From Winkia neuii subsp. neuii DSM 8576 (GTDB lineage Bacteria; Actinomycetota; Actinomycetes; Actinomycetales; Actinomycetaceae), in assembly GCF_000420405.1 (NCBI RefSeq), contig NZ_ATUW01000002.1, positions 62,001 to 126,000 of the forward strand: a stretch of 64,000 bases of DNA, read 5' to 3'. Both the position numbers and the translations under genes were made by a program. Each line of letters starts with the position of its first letter. Positions within the stretch are counted from its first letter, which is position 1. Below, in pieces: positions 26,536 to 35,265 of the stretch. The notes under the pieces were generated by a model. That model was not told the origin of the DNA, did not search any database, and saw only the letters and a list, made by a program, of their open reading frames with translations.

Positions 26536-28620
26536 ATGAAACAAGCTAGCACACACCCTGCGATAACTTCGGCAGGTAAGTTCCGCACTGAGCTGCACGG
26601 GCTGCGGGCAGTGTCAGTTTTGATGGTCGTTGTCTACCACGTTTGGATTGGGCGCGTTAGCGGCGGCATAGACATCTTCCTGCTTATTTCCAGTTACCTT
26701 TTGATGCAAACGTTTTTGCGCAGGATTGACCGGGGTGGGCCATTAAATGTGGTCCAGTACTGCCTGAAAGCTTTCCGGCGGTTGATGCCGCCAGCTGTGA
26801 TCACGATTCTTGCCACCTTGGCGCTAGTATTTTTCTTCTACCCGCCAGAGCGCCTGCGCGGAGCACTTGCCGAAGCTTTCTCTTCGGCTGCCTACTACGA
26901 GAACTGGTATTTGGCTTTTACTTCGGCTGACTACTATGCGAATAAGGACCAGGTAAGCCCCTTCCAACATTTTTGGTCTTTGTCTATTCAGGGGCAGATT
27001 TTCTTGGCTTGGCCTATTTTGATTCTGCTTACCGTGTGGGTGGCCCGCAAAATAAAGGTGCGCGAGCGTACCGCCCTGTGGGTGGTCTACGGAACCATAT
27101 TTGTCTGTTCCCTAGCTTGGTCCGTCTACCTAACCAATGCCAACCAAACCTACGCGTATTTTTCAACTTTCACGAGGCTGTGGGAGTTCGCCATGGGAGC
27201 ACTTTTTGCGTTGGCGCTGCCCCCGTTTGAAAGGCGTTTTAATTTCGGGCCTAATTACGAGGGCGATCCTAGCTACATAAATAGGCTTGTTCGTGCTGTG
27301 GTCGCCTGGGTAGCTTTCATTGCTATTTTGCTGTGCGGAGTTATTTGGGATGTGCAGGGTGGTTTCCCAGGTTTTATGGCTTTGTGGCCTACCACTGGGG
27401 CACTTTTGGTGATTGCTGCAGGCCGCACCTATCTGCCTTGGGCTGCGGACAGGCTGCTGTCTACACGCCCGCTACAGTATCTGGGAGACATCTCTTATTC
27501 TCTTTACCTAGTGCACTGGCCTCTGCTGATAACCTTGACGGTTACTGCCAAGGACGGCCACCCCGGCTGGCTCCGCAAAATAGCTGTTTTAGTCGGGGCC
27601 ATTGCTGCTGCTGGTCTAATTACTAAGTTCGTCGATGCTCCAATTCGCTACTCAAAGTGGCTAAATCAAAAGCGTCGCCGCTCTGTCACAGTAATTGCAG
27701 TTGCTGCAGTGGTTGGCCTGCTTCCCATTTCTGGGGCCAGCATTTATTTAGATGGAAAGATCAAGAAGGCCGAAGCTAGGGCACATCTCAACAATCCTGG
27801 CGCAGCAATTCTTATTACAGGGAAGAATCCGCCCTCCAAGGCACAGATTTTGCCTTTGAAAACAGAATTATCTGGCGACTGGGTGGGACTTTCTAACGAA
27901 GATTGCAACGCTAAGTGGTCCCCCGCTGACAAGCATTTGGCGGACGTGTGCCAGTCTGAGCCGGTAGCTGACCCCAAGAAGAACGTGGTGCTAATAGGTA
28001 ATTCTAGGCTCCAGCAGTACTCTGGCATGATCGCGCAGGCAGCACCCAAACTTGGGTGGCAACTATTCGGCTTTTACTTTGGTGGTTGCACCTTTATGGG
28101 CGGAGATCCGTCTAAGGCTAGTCGCGAGGACGAAAAGGTCTGCCTAGAAAACAACGCTAAGCTACAAAAATATGTACTTGAGAAGAAACCAGACTTGGTG
28201 ATTTTTGAAGATACCTACTTACCTAAGGATGGAAAGGAACAACTTCCGCCAAATATTGCCCAGGCTGCACAAAAGTTCACTTCTGCGGGCATCGATGTAC
28301 TGGGCATCCGAGACATGCCTAGGCTAAAAGAGCAACCTTTGACTTGTCTCGCCGATAAGAGCGTCGACCAGTGTTCTTTTGCCGCTTCCAAGCTCTTTGC
28401 TGACCCCTCCCCTGCGGCTGGCCTTCCACAGGAAGTTTCGGGACCGGGCAGGTACTATCAGATTGATCCAATCCCCTGGATTTGCCCAGGGGGCACCTGC
28501 CGCCCAATAGTGGGCAACATTTACACTATGCAGGACACCAACCACATTTCGGGCACCTATTCCAGATCCATGGGCGCCCTATTTGTGAGAGAGGTTCAAA
28601 ATCTCGGTCTTACCAACTAG
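26536..28620 (+). CDS. OafA-type acyltransferase with C-terminal SGNH domain
   Basis: A 694-residue protein. Residues ~17-385 are an acyltransferase_3 membrane domain of ~10-11 segments: ELHGLRAVSVLMVVVYHVWI (His35 of the R/H active site) and FQHFWSLSIQGQIFLAWPIL. After a linker, an extracytoplasmic SGNH hydrolase-like domain follows with block I VVLIGNSRLQQY (GNSR where GDSH is common) and the terminal D..H pair in DTNHISGTY. Such proteins O-acetylate peptidoglycan or surface polysaccharides. It opens the envelope polysaccharide region. No strong ribosome site precedes the ATG. Confidence 0.92.
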   Translation: MKQASTHPAITSAGKFRTELHGLRAVSVLMVVVYHVWIGRVSGGIDIFLLISSYLLMQTFLRRIDRGGPLNVVQYCLKAFRRLMPPAVITILATLALVFFFYPPERLRGALAEAFSSAAYYENWYLAFTSADYYANKDQVSPFQHFWSLSIQGQIFLAWPILILLTVWVARKIKVRERTALWVVYGTIFVCSLAWSVYLTNANQTYAYFSTFTRLWEFAMGALFALALPPFERRFNFGPNYEGDPSYINRLVRAVVAWVAFIAILLCGVIWDVQGGFPGFMALWPTTGALLVIAAGRTYLPWAADRLLSTRPLQYLGDISYSLYLVHWPLLITLTVTAKDGHPGWLRKIAVLVGAIAAAGLITKFVDAPIRYSKWLNQKRRRSVTVIAVAAVVGLLPISGASIYLDGKIKKAEARAHLNNPGAAILITGKNPPSKAQILPLKTELSGDWVGLSNEDCNAKWSPADKHLADVCQSEPVADPKKNVVLIGNSRLQQYSGMIAQAAPKLGWQLFGFYFGGCTFMGGDPSKASREDEKVCLENNAKLQKYVLEKKPDLVIFEDTYLPKDGKEQLPPNIAQAAQKFTSAGIDVLGIRDMPRLKEQPLTCLADKSVDQCSFAASKLFADPSPAAGLPQEVSGPGRYYQIDPIPWICPGGTCRPIVGNIYTMQDTNHISGTYSRSMGALFVREVQNLGLTN

Positions 28621-28686
28621 GTATGCGGGTTTTAGTTACGTTACGGGTAGCATGAAGATGTTTTGTACCGCCGAACAGGAGATGCC

Positions 28687-29577
28687 ATGACAACTCGGCC
28701 GCTAGTTTCTATTGTCACTAGAACCAAGGACCGCACTGTCTTGTTGGAGCGAGCACTGCTGGATTGCGCCAAGCAGACCATGCGGAATTTTGAACTAATA
28801 GTAGTAAATGACGGGGGCGCTCCGGCTCCAGTAGATGCACTTTTGGAAAAGCACGCCACTGCGTTAGAGGGCCGTGCGCGGGTTATCCACAACGAAACCT
28901 CGCTGGGCATGGAGCGAGCTTCCAATATTGCAATTGAGGCATCGACCGGCCGCTATATCTGCATTCACGACGACGACGACACCTGGTCCCCCCGGTTTTT
29001 GGAAAAGACTTCGCAGTTCTTGCAGGATCACCCCACCTACGGGGGCGTTGCTGTGCGAACTGAAATAGTTTTGGAACGCCTGGAGGGAAATACGGTAACC
29101 GAGATTGGGAGGGAACCCGCCTGGCCCGAGATAACCCAGTTCTCGCTTTCGAAACTCATGAGCTCTAATATCGCGGTGCCCATTTCCTGCATGTACCCGC
29201 GCGCGGTCATTGACGACCTTGGGGGGTTCCGCGACGATCTACCTGTGGTTGGCGATTGGGAATTCCATATTCGCCTCGCGGCCCGTTACGACGTCGGTTT
29301 CCTCGATGGCGCCCCTTTGGCCTTCTGGCATCAGCGCCGCAACCAGGGCGGGGTTCTTGGCAACTCGGTATTTGCCGGGGCTGAAAAACATCGCTATTTC
29401 GAACTCAAGGTGCGCGACGAATACTTGCGCGAATATGCGAAAAAAAATGGTATGGGAGCCTTGCTTTGGCAGGCTGCGATGTTCAACGAGCTGCGGGCCG
29501 GGCAAGAGACCGCTTTCGGGTGGGCAAAGTGGAAAGCCAAGAACTTCCTCGCCTCGCGCCGTGGGAAAAAGAAATAA
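28687..29577 (+). CDS. GT2 family glycosyltransferase
   Basis: A 296-residue cytoplasmic GT-A enzyme. Seen: LVSIVTRTKDRTVLLERAL, the nucleotide-binding VVNDGG, the long acidic DXD region IHDDDDTW, and the acceptor-side VVGDWEFHIRLA. The acidic motif is intact, so activity is likely; the sugar is unknown. The ATG at 28687 with AGGAG 5 nt upstream is preferred over 28663. It ends in a shared palindromic terminator with the convergent GH16 gene. The C-terminus is Lys/Arg-rich, suggesting membrane-surface contact. Confidence 0.88.
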   Translation: MTTRPLVSIVTRTKDRTVLLERALLDCAKQTMRNFELIVVNDGGAPAPVDALLEKHATALEGRARVIHNETSLGMERASNIAIEASTGRYICIHDDDDTWSPRFLEKTSQFLQDHPTYGGVAVRTEIVLERLEGNTVTEIGREPAWPEITQFSLSKLMSSNIAVPISCMYPRAVIDDLGGFRDDLPVVGDWEFHIRLAARYDVGFLDGAPLAFWHQRRNQGGVLGNSVFAGAEKHRYFELKVRDEYLREYAKKNGMGALLWQAAMFNELRAGQETAFGWAKWKAKNFLASRRGKKK

Positions 29578-29584
29578 GTTATAG

Positions 29585-29626
29585 ATAGTTTTAGGGGGCA
29601 GCCTTCAGGCTGCCCCCTAAAACTAT
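29585..29626. terminator. Bidirectional terminator between GT2 and GH16-SLH genes
   Basis: A perfect 19-bp inverted repeat (29585-29603 and 29608-29626) with a TTCA loop. The core is GGGGGCAGCC/GGCTGCCCCC flanked by A- and T-rich arms, so it can end transcription from both convergent genes. Confidence 0.92.
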
Positions 29627-29632
29627 TGTCCA

Positions 29633-31546
29633 CTACTTTGAAATAGTCATCCTGTATAGGAAGGCTGCCATCGCGTTGCGATCAATCGGCTGCCAGGGGC
29701 GGAAAGTCTGATCTTCCTTCCACCCAGTAGTCACCCCACTGTTGTAGGCCCAAAAGATGTCGTCGGCAAAGGCCATCCCCTTTTTCACATCGCGCAACCC
29801 ATGCCGATCAGCCGTATCAGCAACCATCGCTAGAGCCTTAGAGGAAGGGTACTTAGCCCTGAACTCAGGAGTCTGCACATACCGACGCAAGAACGCCGCC
29901 ATCGCATTACGATCAATAGGCTGCCACGGACGGAACTCCTTATGCCCACGTACGTCCCAACCCGTGGTAATCCCACGCTCAGCGGCCCAGGAAATCTCCT
30001 TGTAGAAAATGTTACTTGGGGTTACATCCTTAAAAACCTGCTTCTTTGGGGTATAAGCAGGAGAACCAGCCAACCGATAAAGGTAAGCCGCCATCGCATC
30101 ACGATTAATCTTATTAAACGGCCTATAAGTCCCATCCGGCCAACCAGTAGTAACTTTCTGATCCTTCAACCACTTAATCTCGGAAGCGAAAGGACTAGAA
30201 GCCTGCACATCTGAAAAGACTTTTCCTTGCGGCTTAGCAAGCTCCTCCGGAGCGGGCTTGGGCTTTTCCGTCTTTGCAGGGTTGGGTTGCTCGCTAGGAG
30301 CAGGCTTGGGCTTTTCCGTCTCCGCAGGCGTTCCCCACTTGGGGAACAAGGTCCAATCTTGCTTGATTTCTGTATTTGCGTCTACCTTTCCCCATTCCAG
30401 AGTTGGAGTACGGTACCATTCGAGCGCTTCCTCGCCCTTGCTGTTCTTTACCTTAGGTAGCTCGCCGACCTTCTGCCCAACAGTCAAATAGCGAGTATCA
30501 GGATTGGCGCCCTCTCCCCTGGTGTCGAATTTCAAATACACTCCGTTTTGGGCGCGTTGTTGGCGTTCAGTTTGGTAAACGCGCACATAATCGACGTCAA
30601 TCTTGGCGTTCTGGTAGTCCAGAGCAGTCCCTTTAGGTCTTCCTGCCCAATCTTCCGGAGCCTTCAGACCCATGTTGAGGATCAGATAGAATTTCTTATC
30701 AAATGGGGCAAGAGCTGGGGAATCCTTGTGGATACTACCATTCTCCTTGTTTTTCCAGGAAGAATCCCAATGCTTGTTTCCATAAATGTTGCCACTGGCT
30801 TTTTCCTGCGCTGATCCCTCTGGACCATGGGTATCCTTGCGGCCATATTCCTTGCCATCCATGTAGAAGACAAAACCTTCCGGGGTCCAGTCCATTGCCC
30901 AGGTATGCCAGCTACCTGCCAGATCGCCATTCTTTAGTGAAAAAGCCTGCGATCCACTATCGCCACCGTAGCGCGTCGAGGTAGCACCGGAGGTGTGCAG
31001 TACCGTCTGGTTTTGCTCTGGAGTGGCCGAACGCGGGTATTCAATCCAATCGATCTCTCCGTCCCTTGGCCACCCGTAGGGATTTTCCTCTGGCATCATC
31101 CACAGCGCCGGCCAAGTACCCGGAGCTGAATGAAACCTGACGCGGGCTTCGTAGTGGCCAAATTTCCAGGTCTTGTGCCCGGCGGTCTGGATTCCAGCCG
31201 AGGCATCCTTTCCCTCCACCTCGGGCAATGGCCGGGCCTGCAAGCGAAGATACCCGTCCTTCAGCACCAGGTTAGACTTCTCCGGATTTGCCGGGTCGAA
31301 CTTGTTCTGATATACCATCGCCCCGTTCGCATACGGCTTGTTAGTCGATATATCTCCCCAGGCCGGATCTAGATTGGTGCCGTTAAATTCGTCGCTCCAC
31401 ACCAACTCGTATCGTTTTCCACCGGAAGTAACGGTGCGGGGAGCAGGGGCGAAGGTTTGCTCGTCCGCACTCGCAGCCGGGGCTAAGAGCCCAGCCGCCA
31501 CAACGGAGGCGGCAGCCGCAATGGGGACCAATAAGTGTTTTGCCAT
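29633..31546 (-). CDS. Secreted GH16 glycosidase with three SLH repeats (surface-anchored)
   Basis: A 637-residue surface enzyme. A signal peptide covers residues 1-27 (cleavage after ASA). The GH16 domain spans ~45-327, with the catalytic motif GEIDWIE (Glu164 nucleophile, Glu169 acid/base). A Listeria-Bacteroides/InlB-B-type repeat follows (~337-404), then a Lys/Pro-rich linker (405-440) and three SLH repeats (~441-637; VTTGWPDGTYRPF..INRDAMAAYLYR, repeated with IDRNAMAAFL). GH16 members cleave beta-1,3/1,4-glucans or galactans; the exact substrate is not decided. SLH repeats anchor to pyruvylated wall polymers, and a pyruvyl transferase gene lies 8 kb away. GAGGG precedes the ATG. A paralogue is divergent at 31694. 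Confidence 0.92.
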   Translation of the reverse strand: MAKHLLVPIAAAASVVAAGLLAPAASADEQTFAPAPRTVTSGGKRYELVWSDEFNGTNLDPAWGDISTNKPYANGAMVYQNKFDPANPEKSNLVLKDGYLRLQARPLPEVEGKDASAGIQTAGHKTWKFGHYEARVRFHSAPGTWPALWMMPEENPYGWPRDGEIDWIEYPRSATPEQNQTVLHTSGATSTRYGGDSGSQAFSLKNGDLAGSWHTWAMDWTPEGFVFYMDGKEYGRKDTHGPEGSAQEKASGNIYGNKHWDSSWKNKENGSIHKDSPALAPFDKKFYLILNMGLKAPEDWAGRPKGTALDYQNAKIDVDYVRVYQTERQQRAQNGVYLKFDTRGEGANPDTRYLTVGQKVGELPKVKNSKGEEALEWYRTPTLEWGKVDANTEIKQDWTLFPKWGTPAETEKPKPAPSEQPNPAKTEKPKPAPEELAKPQGKVFSDVQASSPFASEIKWLKDQKVTTGWPDGTYRPFNKINRDAMAAYLYRLAGSPAYTPKKQVFKDVTPSNIFYKEISWAAERGITTGWDVRGHKEFRPWQPIDRNAMAAFLRRYVQTPEFRAKYPSSKALAMVADTADRHGLRDVKKGMAFADDIFWAYNSGVTTGWKEDQTFRPWQPIDRNAMAAFLYRMTISK

Positions 31547-31693
31547 GTAACCCTCAATTAGATTAAAGATGTATATTAGACGCTCTCATAATACCTGGTA
31601 GATCCGGTCACAATCCGTGCCTTTCTTCTCATATTTCGGTTAGTGCTTAGCTAAAATTTGCTTTGACCGAACTAATAGTTTTCAGGAGCACAC

Positions 31694-33535
31694 ATGCAAA
31701 AAGGGATCCTGTTGGCAGCGCCGCTGGCACTAGCACTCACCGCCATATTTGTGCCCGCGCAGGGAGCTCAGGCCGAAGAGTCTGACATTCAGCCTGAAGC
31801 CTGCGTTGCCAGCCCGAATGGCCACGCGAAGTCCGAACCCGTTCCTCGTACGGTCACAGCCGAGGGACGCACCTACGACTTGGTTTGGAATGACGAGTTT
31901 TGTGGCGGGGGTGTCGACTGGAACAAAAAATGGAATAAGCACGGAGAGCCCGAAAATGGACCTTTTAGCTACCCAAGTGTGGAAGGCCCCAAGACTGATC
32001 CAAATTCAAACCTATTCGTGGAAGACGGGGCTTTAAATATTAGGGCCCATCCTGCCAGTGGGCTGAACAGTCGAAAGATCCCCATTGTTGCAGCCTCAGG
32101 TTCGATCTCGACGCGCGACCACGCGGCTTGGAAGTATGGTCGCTTTGAAGTGCGCCTTCGCACTCCCGGTGAACACGGCACCTGGCCAGCATTTTGGCTC
32201 ATGCCCAAGCAAAACCCCTACGGTTGGCCGAAAGACGGCGAATTAGACTGGTTCGAAAATCTGGGAGACGCTTGGGCGCGGAAAATCAACTTCACCTCAA
32301 TCCATGCTTCCACAGTCCCCTGGAATACCCGCCGCTCCGAGAACGACCATGCTACAGACGCAGATTCAAAGTCTATTGGCCCGGTGGACCTACCCGGTTC
32401 CTACCACACCTGGACTATGGACTGGAGCCCCTCCGGTTTTGTGTTCTACGTAGACGGCAAAGAATATTCGCGCCGCTCCGCCTGGCAAAATCAGTGGATT
32501 CGCCCCGACGGCTCGCACTACCAGGGGGCGATGCCCGAACCGTTCGATAAAAAGTTCTACGTCATAGCCAATTTGGCTATGGGCGGATGGGCAGCCCGGC
32601 CTGACAAGAGGACGGACTGGTCTAAGACCTTCCAAATCGACCATTTTAGGGTCTACCAGACAAAAGAGCAGCAGCAAGGCCAAAATCTCGCCTACGTGAA
32701 ATACCAGACCGGCGGCTATGGCGAGCAGCCGGCCGCCCTCAAAGATCAGCCGGTAGGCACCCGCATAACCAATCTGCCTAACCTGTCTGATCCACGCGCT
32801 CACTTTGAGGGCTGGTATTTGGACGCAAACTTCACCAAACCGGTAAATGAGGGCTTCACATTGGAAGATGACACCGTCTTGTTTGCCAAGTGGAATCCCC
32901 GTCACCCCAAGGTGGCTACTGCCCCTGCACCGAGTTCAAACCCGTTCAAAGACGTGACTACAGGGAGTCCGTTTGCCGCCGAGATCGCTTGGATGAAAGA
33001 TTCAAAGACCTCTACAGGCTGGCCCGACCACACCTTTAGGCCCTACAACAAGATCAATCGCGATGCCATGGCCGCGTTCATGTACCGAATGGCAGGCTCG
33101 CCTGCATACAACGCCCCTGCCAAAGCAACGTTCAAAGATGTGCCCAAGGCGAATATCTTCTACAAAGAAATCAGTTGGATGAAAGATAGCGGCATCACAA
33201 CAGGTTGGGCTGACGGGACTTTCCGCCCCTTCCAGCCGGTAGAACGCGGTGCAATGGCTGCTTTCCTATATCGTTTCTGCGACAAATATCCTACCAAGTG
33301 CTCCCCCGATGTAGCGACTAAGATATACCAGCCCGTCTACAAGGATCTGTTTAAGGACGTCCGCTACAAACACAACAACGATCTGCGAGTGGCACCGTTC
33401 CACCACGAGATTGGCTGGCTAAAAGATGCTGGAATAACTACCGGGTGGCCAGATGGCAATTTCCGCCCCGTCGACTCTATCGACCGAAATGCTATGGCAG
33501 CATTCATCTACAGGGCAAAAAACAATAAGCGTTAA
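31694..33535 (+). CDS. Secreted GH16 glycosidase with three SLH repeats (paralogue)
   Basis: A 613-residue protein with the same domain order as its divergent neighbour. A signal peptide spans ~1-27. The GH16 domain (~58-322) has catalytic motif GELDWFE (Glu183, Glu188). A Listeria-Bacteroides-type repeat follows (~333-400, ending LFAKW), then a short Pro linker and three SLH repeats (~417-613). The two catalytic domains differ widely while the SLH parts stay close, so they probably attack different substrates or linkages. CAGGAG lies 6 nt before the ATG. A strong terminator follows. Confidence 0.92.
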   Translation: MQKGILLAAPLALALTAIFVPAQGAQAEESDIQPEACVASPNGHAKSEPVPRTVTAEGRTYDLVWNDEFCGGGVDWNKKWNKHGEPENGPFSYPSVEGPKTDPNSNLFVEDGALNIRAHPASGLNSRKIPIVAASGSISTRDHAAWKYGRFEVRLRTPGEHGTWPAFWLMPKQNPYGWPKDGELDWFENLGDAWARKINFTSIHASTVPWNTRRSENDHATDADSKSIGPVDLPGSYHTWTMDWSPSGFVFYVDGKEYSRRSAWQNQWIRPDGSHYQGAMPEPFDKKFYVIANLAMGGWAARPDKRTDWSKTFQIDHFRVYQTKEQQQGQNLAYVKYQTGGYGEQPAALKDQPVGTRITNLPNLSDPRAHFEGWYLDANFTKPVNEGFTLEDDTVLFAKWNPRHPKVATAPAPSSNPFKDVTTGSPFAAEIAWMKDSKTSTGWPDHTFRPYNKINRDAMAAFMYRMAGSPAYNAPAKATFKDVPKANIFYKEISWMKDSGITTGWADGTFRPFQPVERGAMAAFLYRFCDKYPTKCSPDVATKIYQPVYKDLFKDVRYKHNNDLRVAPFHHEIGWLKDAGITTGWPDGNFRPVDSIDRNAMAAFIYRAKNNKR

Positions 33536-33541
33536 ACGCTG

Positions 33542-33576
33542 ATGGGAGGGCAGCCAAAGCTGCCCTCCCATTTTTT
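33542..33576 (+). terminator. Rho-independent terminator of the plus-strand GH16-SLH gene
   Basis: A perfect 13-bp stem (33542-33554 with 33559-33571) with a CAAA loop, core GGGAGGGCAGC, immediately followed by six T. Confidence 0.93.
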
Positions 33577-33600
33577 ATTCGTCTTAGCGCGTTCGGGCAG

Positions 33601-34527
33601 CTAATGCCTATTCATAGTGCGTGGGTAGCGAACCTTCGGGCGCAGCACGAGTCCATCCAGGGCAAAGCGAACCAGTTTTGCCCGCACCTTCCACGGGACC
33701 TGCGACCCCTTGAGTTGGCTCACCAAATTCTGGAACAGATCGGCCAGTATCCGCGCTTTGCGCAGCGAGATTGCCGCTGCCACCTGGTTGCGCGCTCCCC
33801 TTCCGAACTTCCAAAGATTTTTCTCGGTAGCCTGCCCCCAGAACACAGCCGAATTGGCAGGCATTAGGTGGTCCGCCACCGAGTCCGGAACAAATATTCC
33901 CCTACGCCATTTAGCCATCCTGTAGGTGTATTCAGCATCGTCGAACCAAATGAAATACTCCGGATGGGGCAAACCGCAAGCCTCTACTGCCTCGCGAGTG
34001 ACCAGGCAGGACACGAAAGAGGCACAGTCTATATCGATCCAATCCTTGCCCTCGGCCAGAGGGCGAGTCCAATCCCAGCTGGGAGTGGGAATGTTCATGT
34101 CACAGGCCCGGCCATCTTTCCAAACCACCATGGAGGCTGCATACGAAGGCATCTGCCCGTCGCGGTATTCGGCTGCCTGCTGTAAGCCGCGCACCAACTT
34201 TCCCAAAGAATCAGGCCTGGGCTTAGTATCGTCGTCCATCATCCAGAACGCGTCGTAACCACCCGCGTAGGCAACGTCCATCGAGAAGAAGAAACCACCG
34301 GCACCGCCCGTATTCTTCTTCAGTCTGTGTACCTCGATGGGCAGCTTATTTTTGCGTTCTTTCAGCATCTGCTGGGTTTGGTCTGTAGAGGCATTGTCGA
34401 CAACTACGATCGCAGAAGGCGGGTAATCCTGAGCCTCTAAAGCACTTAGAGTCTCCTTCAGCAACTCCACCCGATTGTATGTAACAACTACAGCTGCAAC
34501 CTTCATGTCTTTGGCTTCCTGTGTCAT
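33601..34527 (-). CDS. GT2 glycosyltransferase, GlfT1-like
   Basis: A 308-residue enzyme of the group including mycobacterial galactofuranosyltransferase GlfT1 and rhamnosyltransferases. Seen: VAAVVVTYNRVELLKETL, VVVDNASTD, the Gly-rich NTGGAGGFFF, DXD region WMMDDDTKP, and the catalytic-base region YFIWFDDAEYTYRM. It closes the glf-wzm-wzt cluster, which supports a galactofuranose acceptor or donor (inference). The ATG at 34527 lies 2 nt past the wzt stop with GAGGGG upstream; an in-frame ATG at 34506 with AGGAAG is an equally good start. Confidence 0.87.
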   Translation of the reverse strand: MTQEAKDMKVAAVVVTYNRVELLKETLSALEAQDYPPSAIVVVDNASTDQTQQMLKERKNKLPIEVHRLKKNTGGAGGFFFSMDVAYAGGYDAFWMMDDDTKPRPDSLGKLVRGLQQAAEYRDGQMPSYAASMVVWKDGRACDMNIPTPSWDWTRPLAEGKDWIDIDCASFVSCLVTREAVEACGLPHPEYFIWFDDAEYTYRMAKWRRGIFVPDSVADHLMPANSAVFWGQATEKNLWKFGRGARNQVAAAISLRKARILADLFQNLVSQLKGSQVPWKVRAKLVRFALDGLVLRPKVRYPRTMNRH

Positions 34528-34529
34528 GC

Positions 34530-35264
34530 TTAGCCCCTCATACTTTCAACACACTCAGCAGCGGTTCCATCGATCTTCACTTTACCGTGGTCAAGTAAAA
34601 TCCCACGGTCGCAGAGCTTAGACATCATGTCCAAGTCGTGACTGACTATAACAAGGGTTTTCCCCTGCTTCTGCAAATCCTTGATGCGCGCCAAACATTT
34701 CTTCTGGAACGGTTCGTCCCCAACCGCCAAAATCTCGTCGATCAGGAATATGTCTGGGTCCGTGTACACGCACACCGAAAAAGCCAAGCGCAAGAACATG
34801 CCTGAGGAGTAAAACTTGACCTCGGTGTCGATAAACTGCTCAATTTCGCTGAAAGCCACGATGTCGTCGAAAGCGGCGTCGATCTGCTTTTTGGTCATCC
34901 CCAAGATCGCGCCATTCAGGTAAATATTTTCGCGGCCGGTCAGATCCGGGTGAAACCCAGCCCCCACTTCGATTAGGCCGGCGATCCTTCCCTTGTGCCC
35001 CACGAAACCGCTACTTTGCCGCATAACCCCACTTATTAGCTTCAACATCGTGGATTTGCCCGAGCCATTGAAGCCCATTAGCCCCACGGTCTCGCCCTTG
35101 TAGATGTCGAAGGAAACGTGGTCCAATGCTCGGAATCTATCGCGCAACTCTCCCTTACGGCCGGTGAGGGACCAAACTAGGATTTCTTTCAAAGTATGAG
35201 CGTGTCGCAGCGTAAAATCCTGGACTACATCCTGGACGCGGATTACTACTTCTTTGTTTTCCAT
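34530..35264 (-). CDS. wzt: ABC transporter ATPase for polysaccharide export (Wzt)
   Basis: A 244-residue nucleotide-binding subunit. Walker A GFNGSGKST, Q-loop region, signature YSSGM, Walker B DIFLIDEILAVGD and the H-loop VIVSHD are all present. Its short length means it lacks the C-terminal carbohydrate-binding domain of O-antigen Wzt proteins, like mycobacterial RfbE (Rv3781). It exports an undecaprenyl- or decaprenyl-linked glycan with Wzm. The ATG at 35264, 1 nt past the wzm stop with AGGAA upstream, is preferred over 35318. Confidence 0.93.
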   Translation of the reverse strand: MENKEVVIRVQDVVQDFTLRHAHTLKEILVWSLTGRKGELRDRFRALDHVSFDIYKGETVGLMGFNGSGKSTMLKLISGVMRQSSGFVGHKGRIAGLIEVGAGFHPDLTGRENIYLNGAILGMTKKQIDAAFDDIVAFSEIEQFIDTEVKFYSSGMFLRLAFSVCVYTDPDIFLIDEILAVGDEPFQKKCLARIKDLQKQGKTLVIVSHDLDMMSKLCDRGILLDHGKVKIDGTAAECVESMRG

Positions 35265-35265
35265 C

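Noticed and set aside
29640-33530. Repeated nucleotide blocks in the GH16 genes as mobile repeats
   Set aside because: They are the coding sequences of the SLH repeats, in frame and with silent differences.
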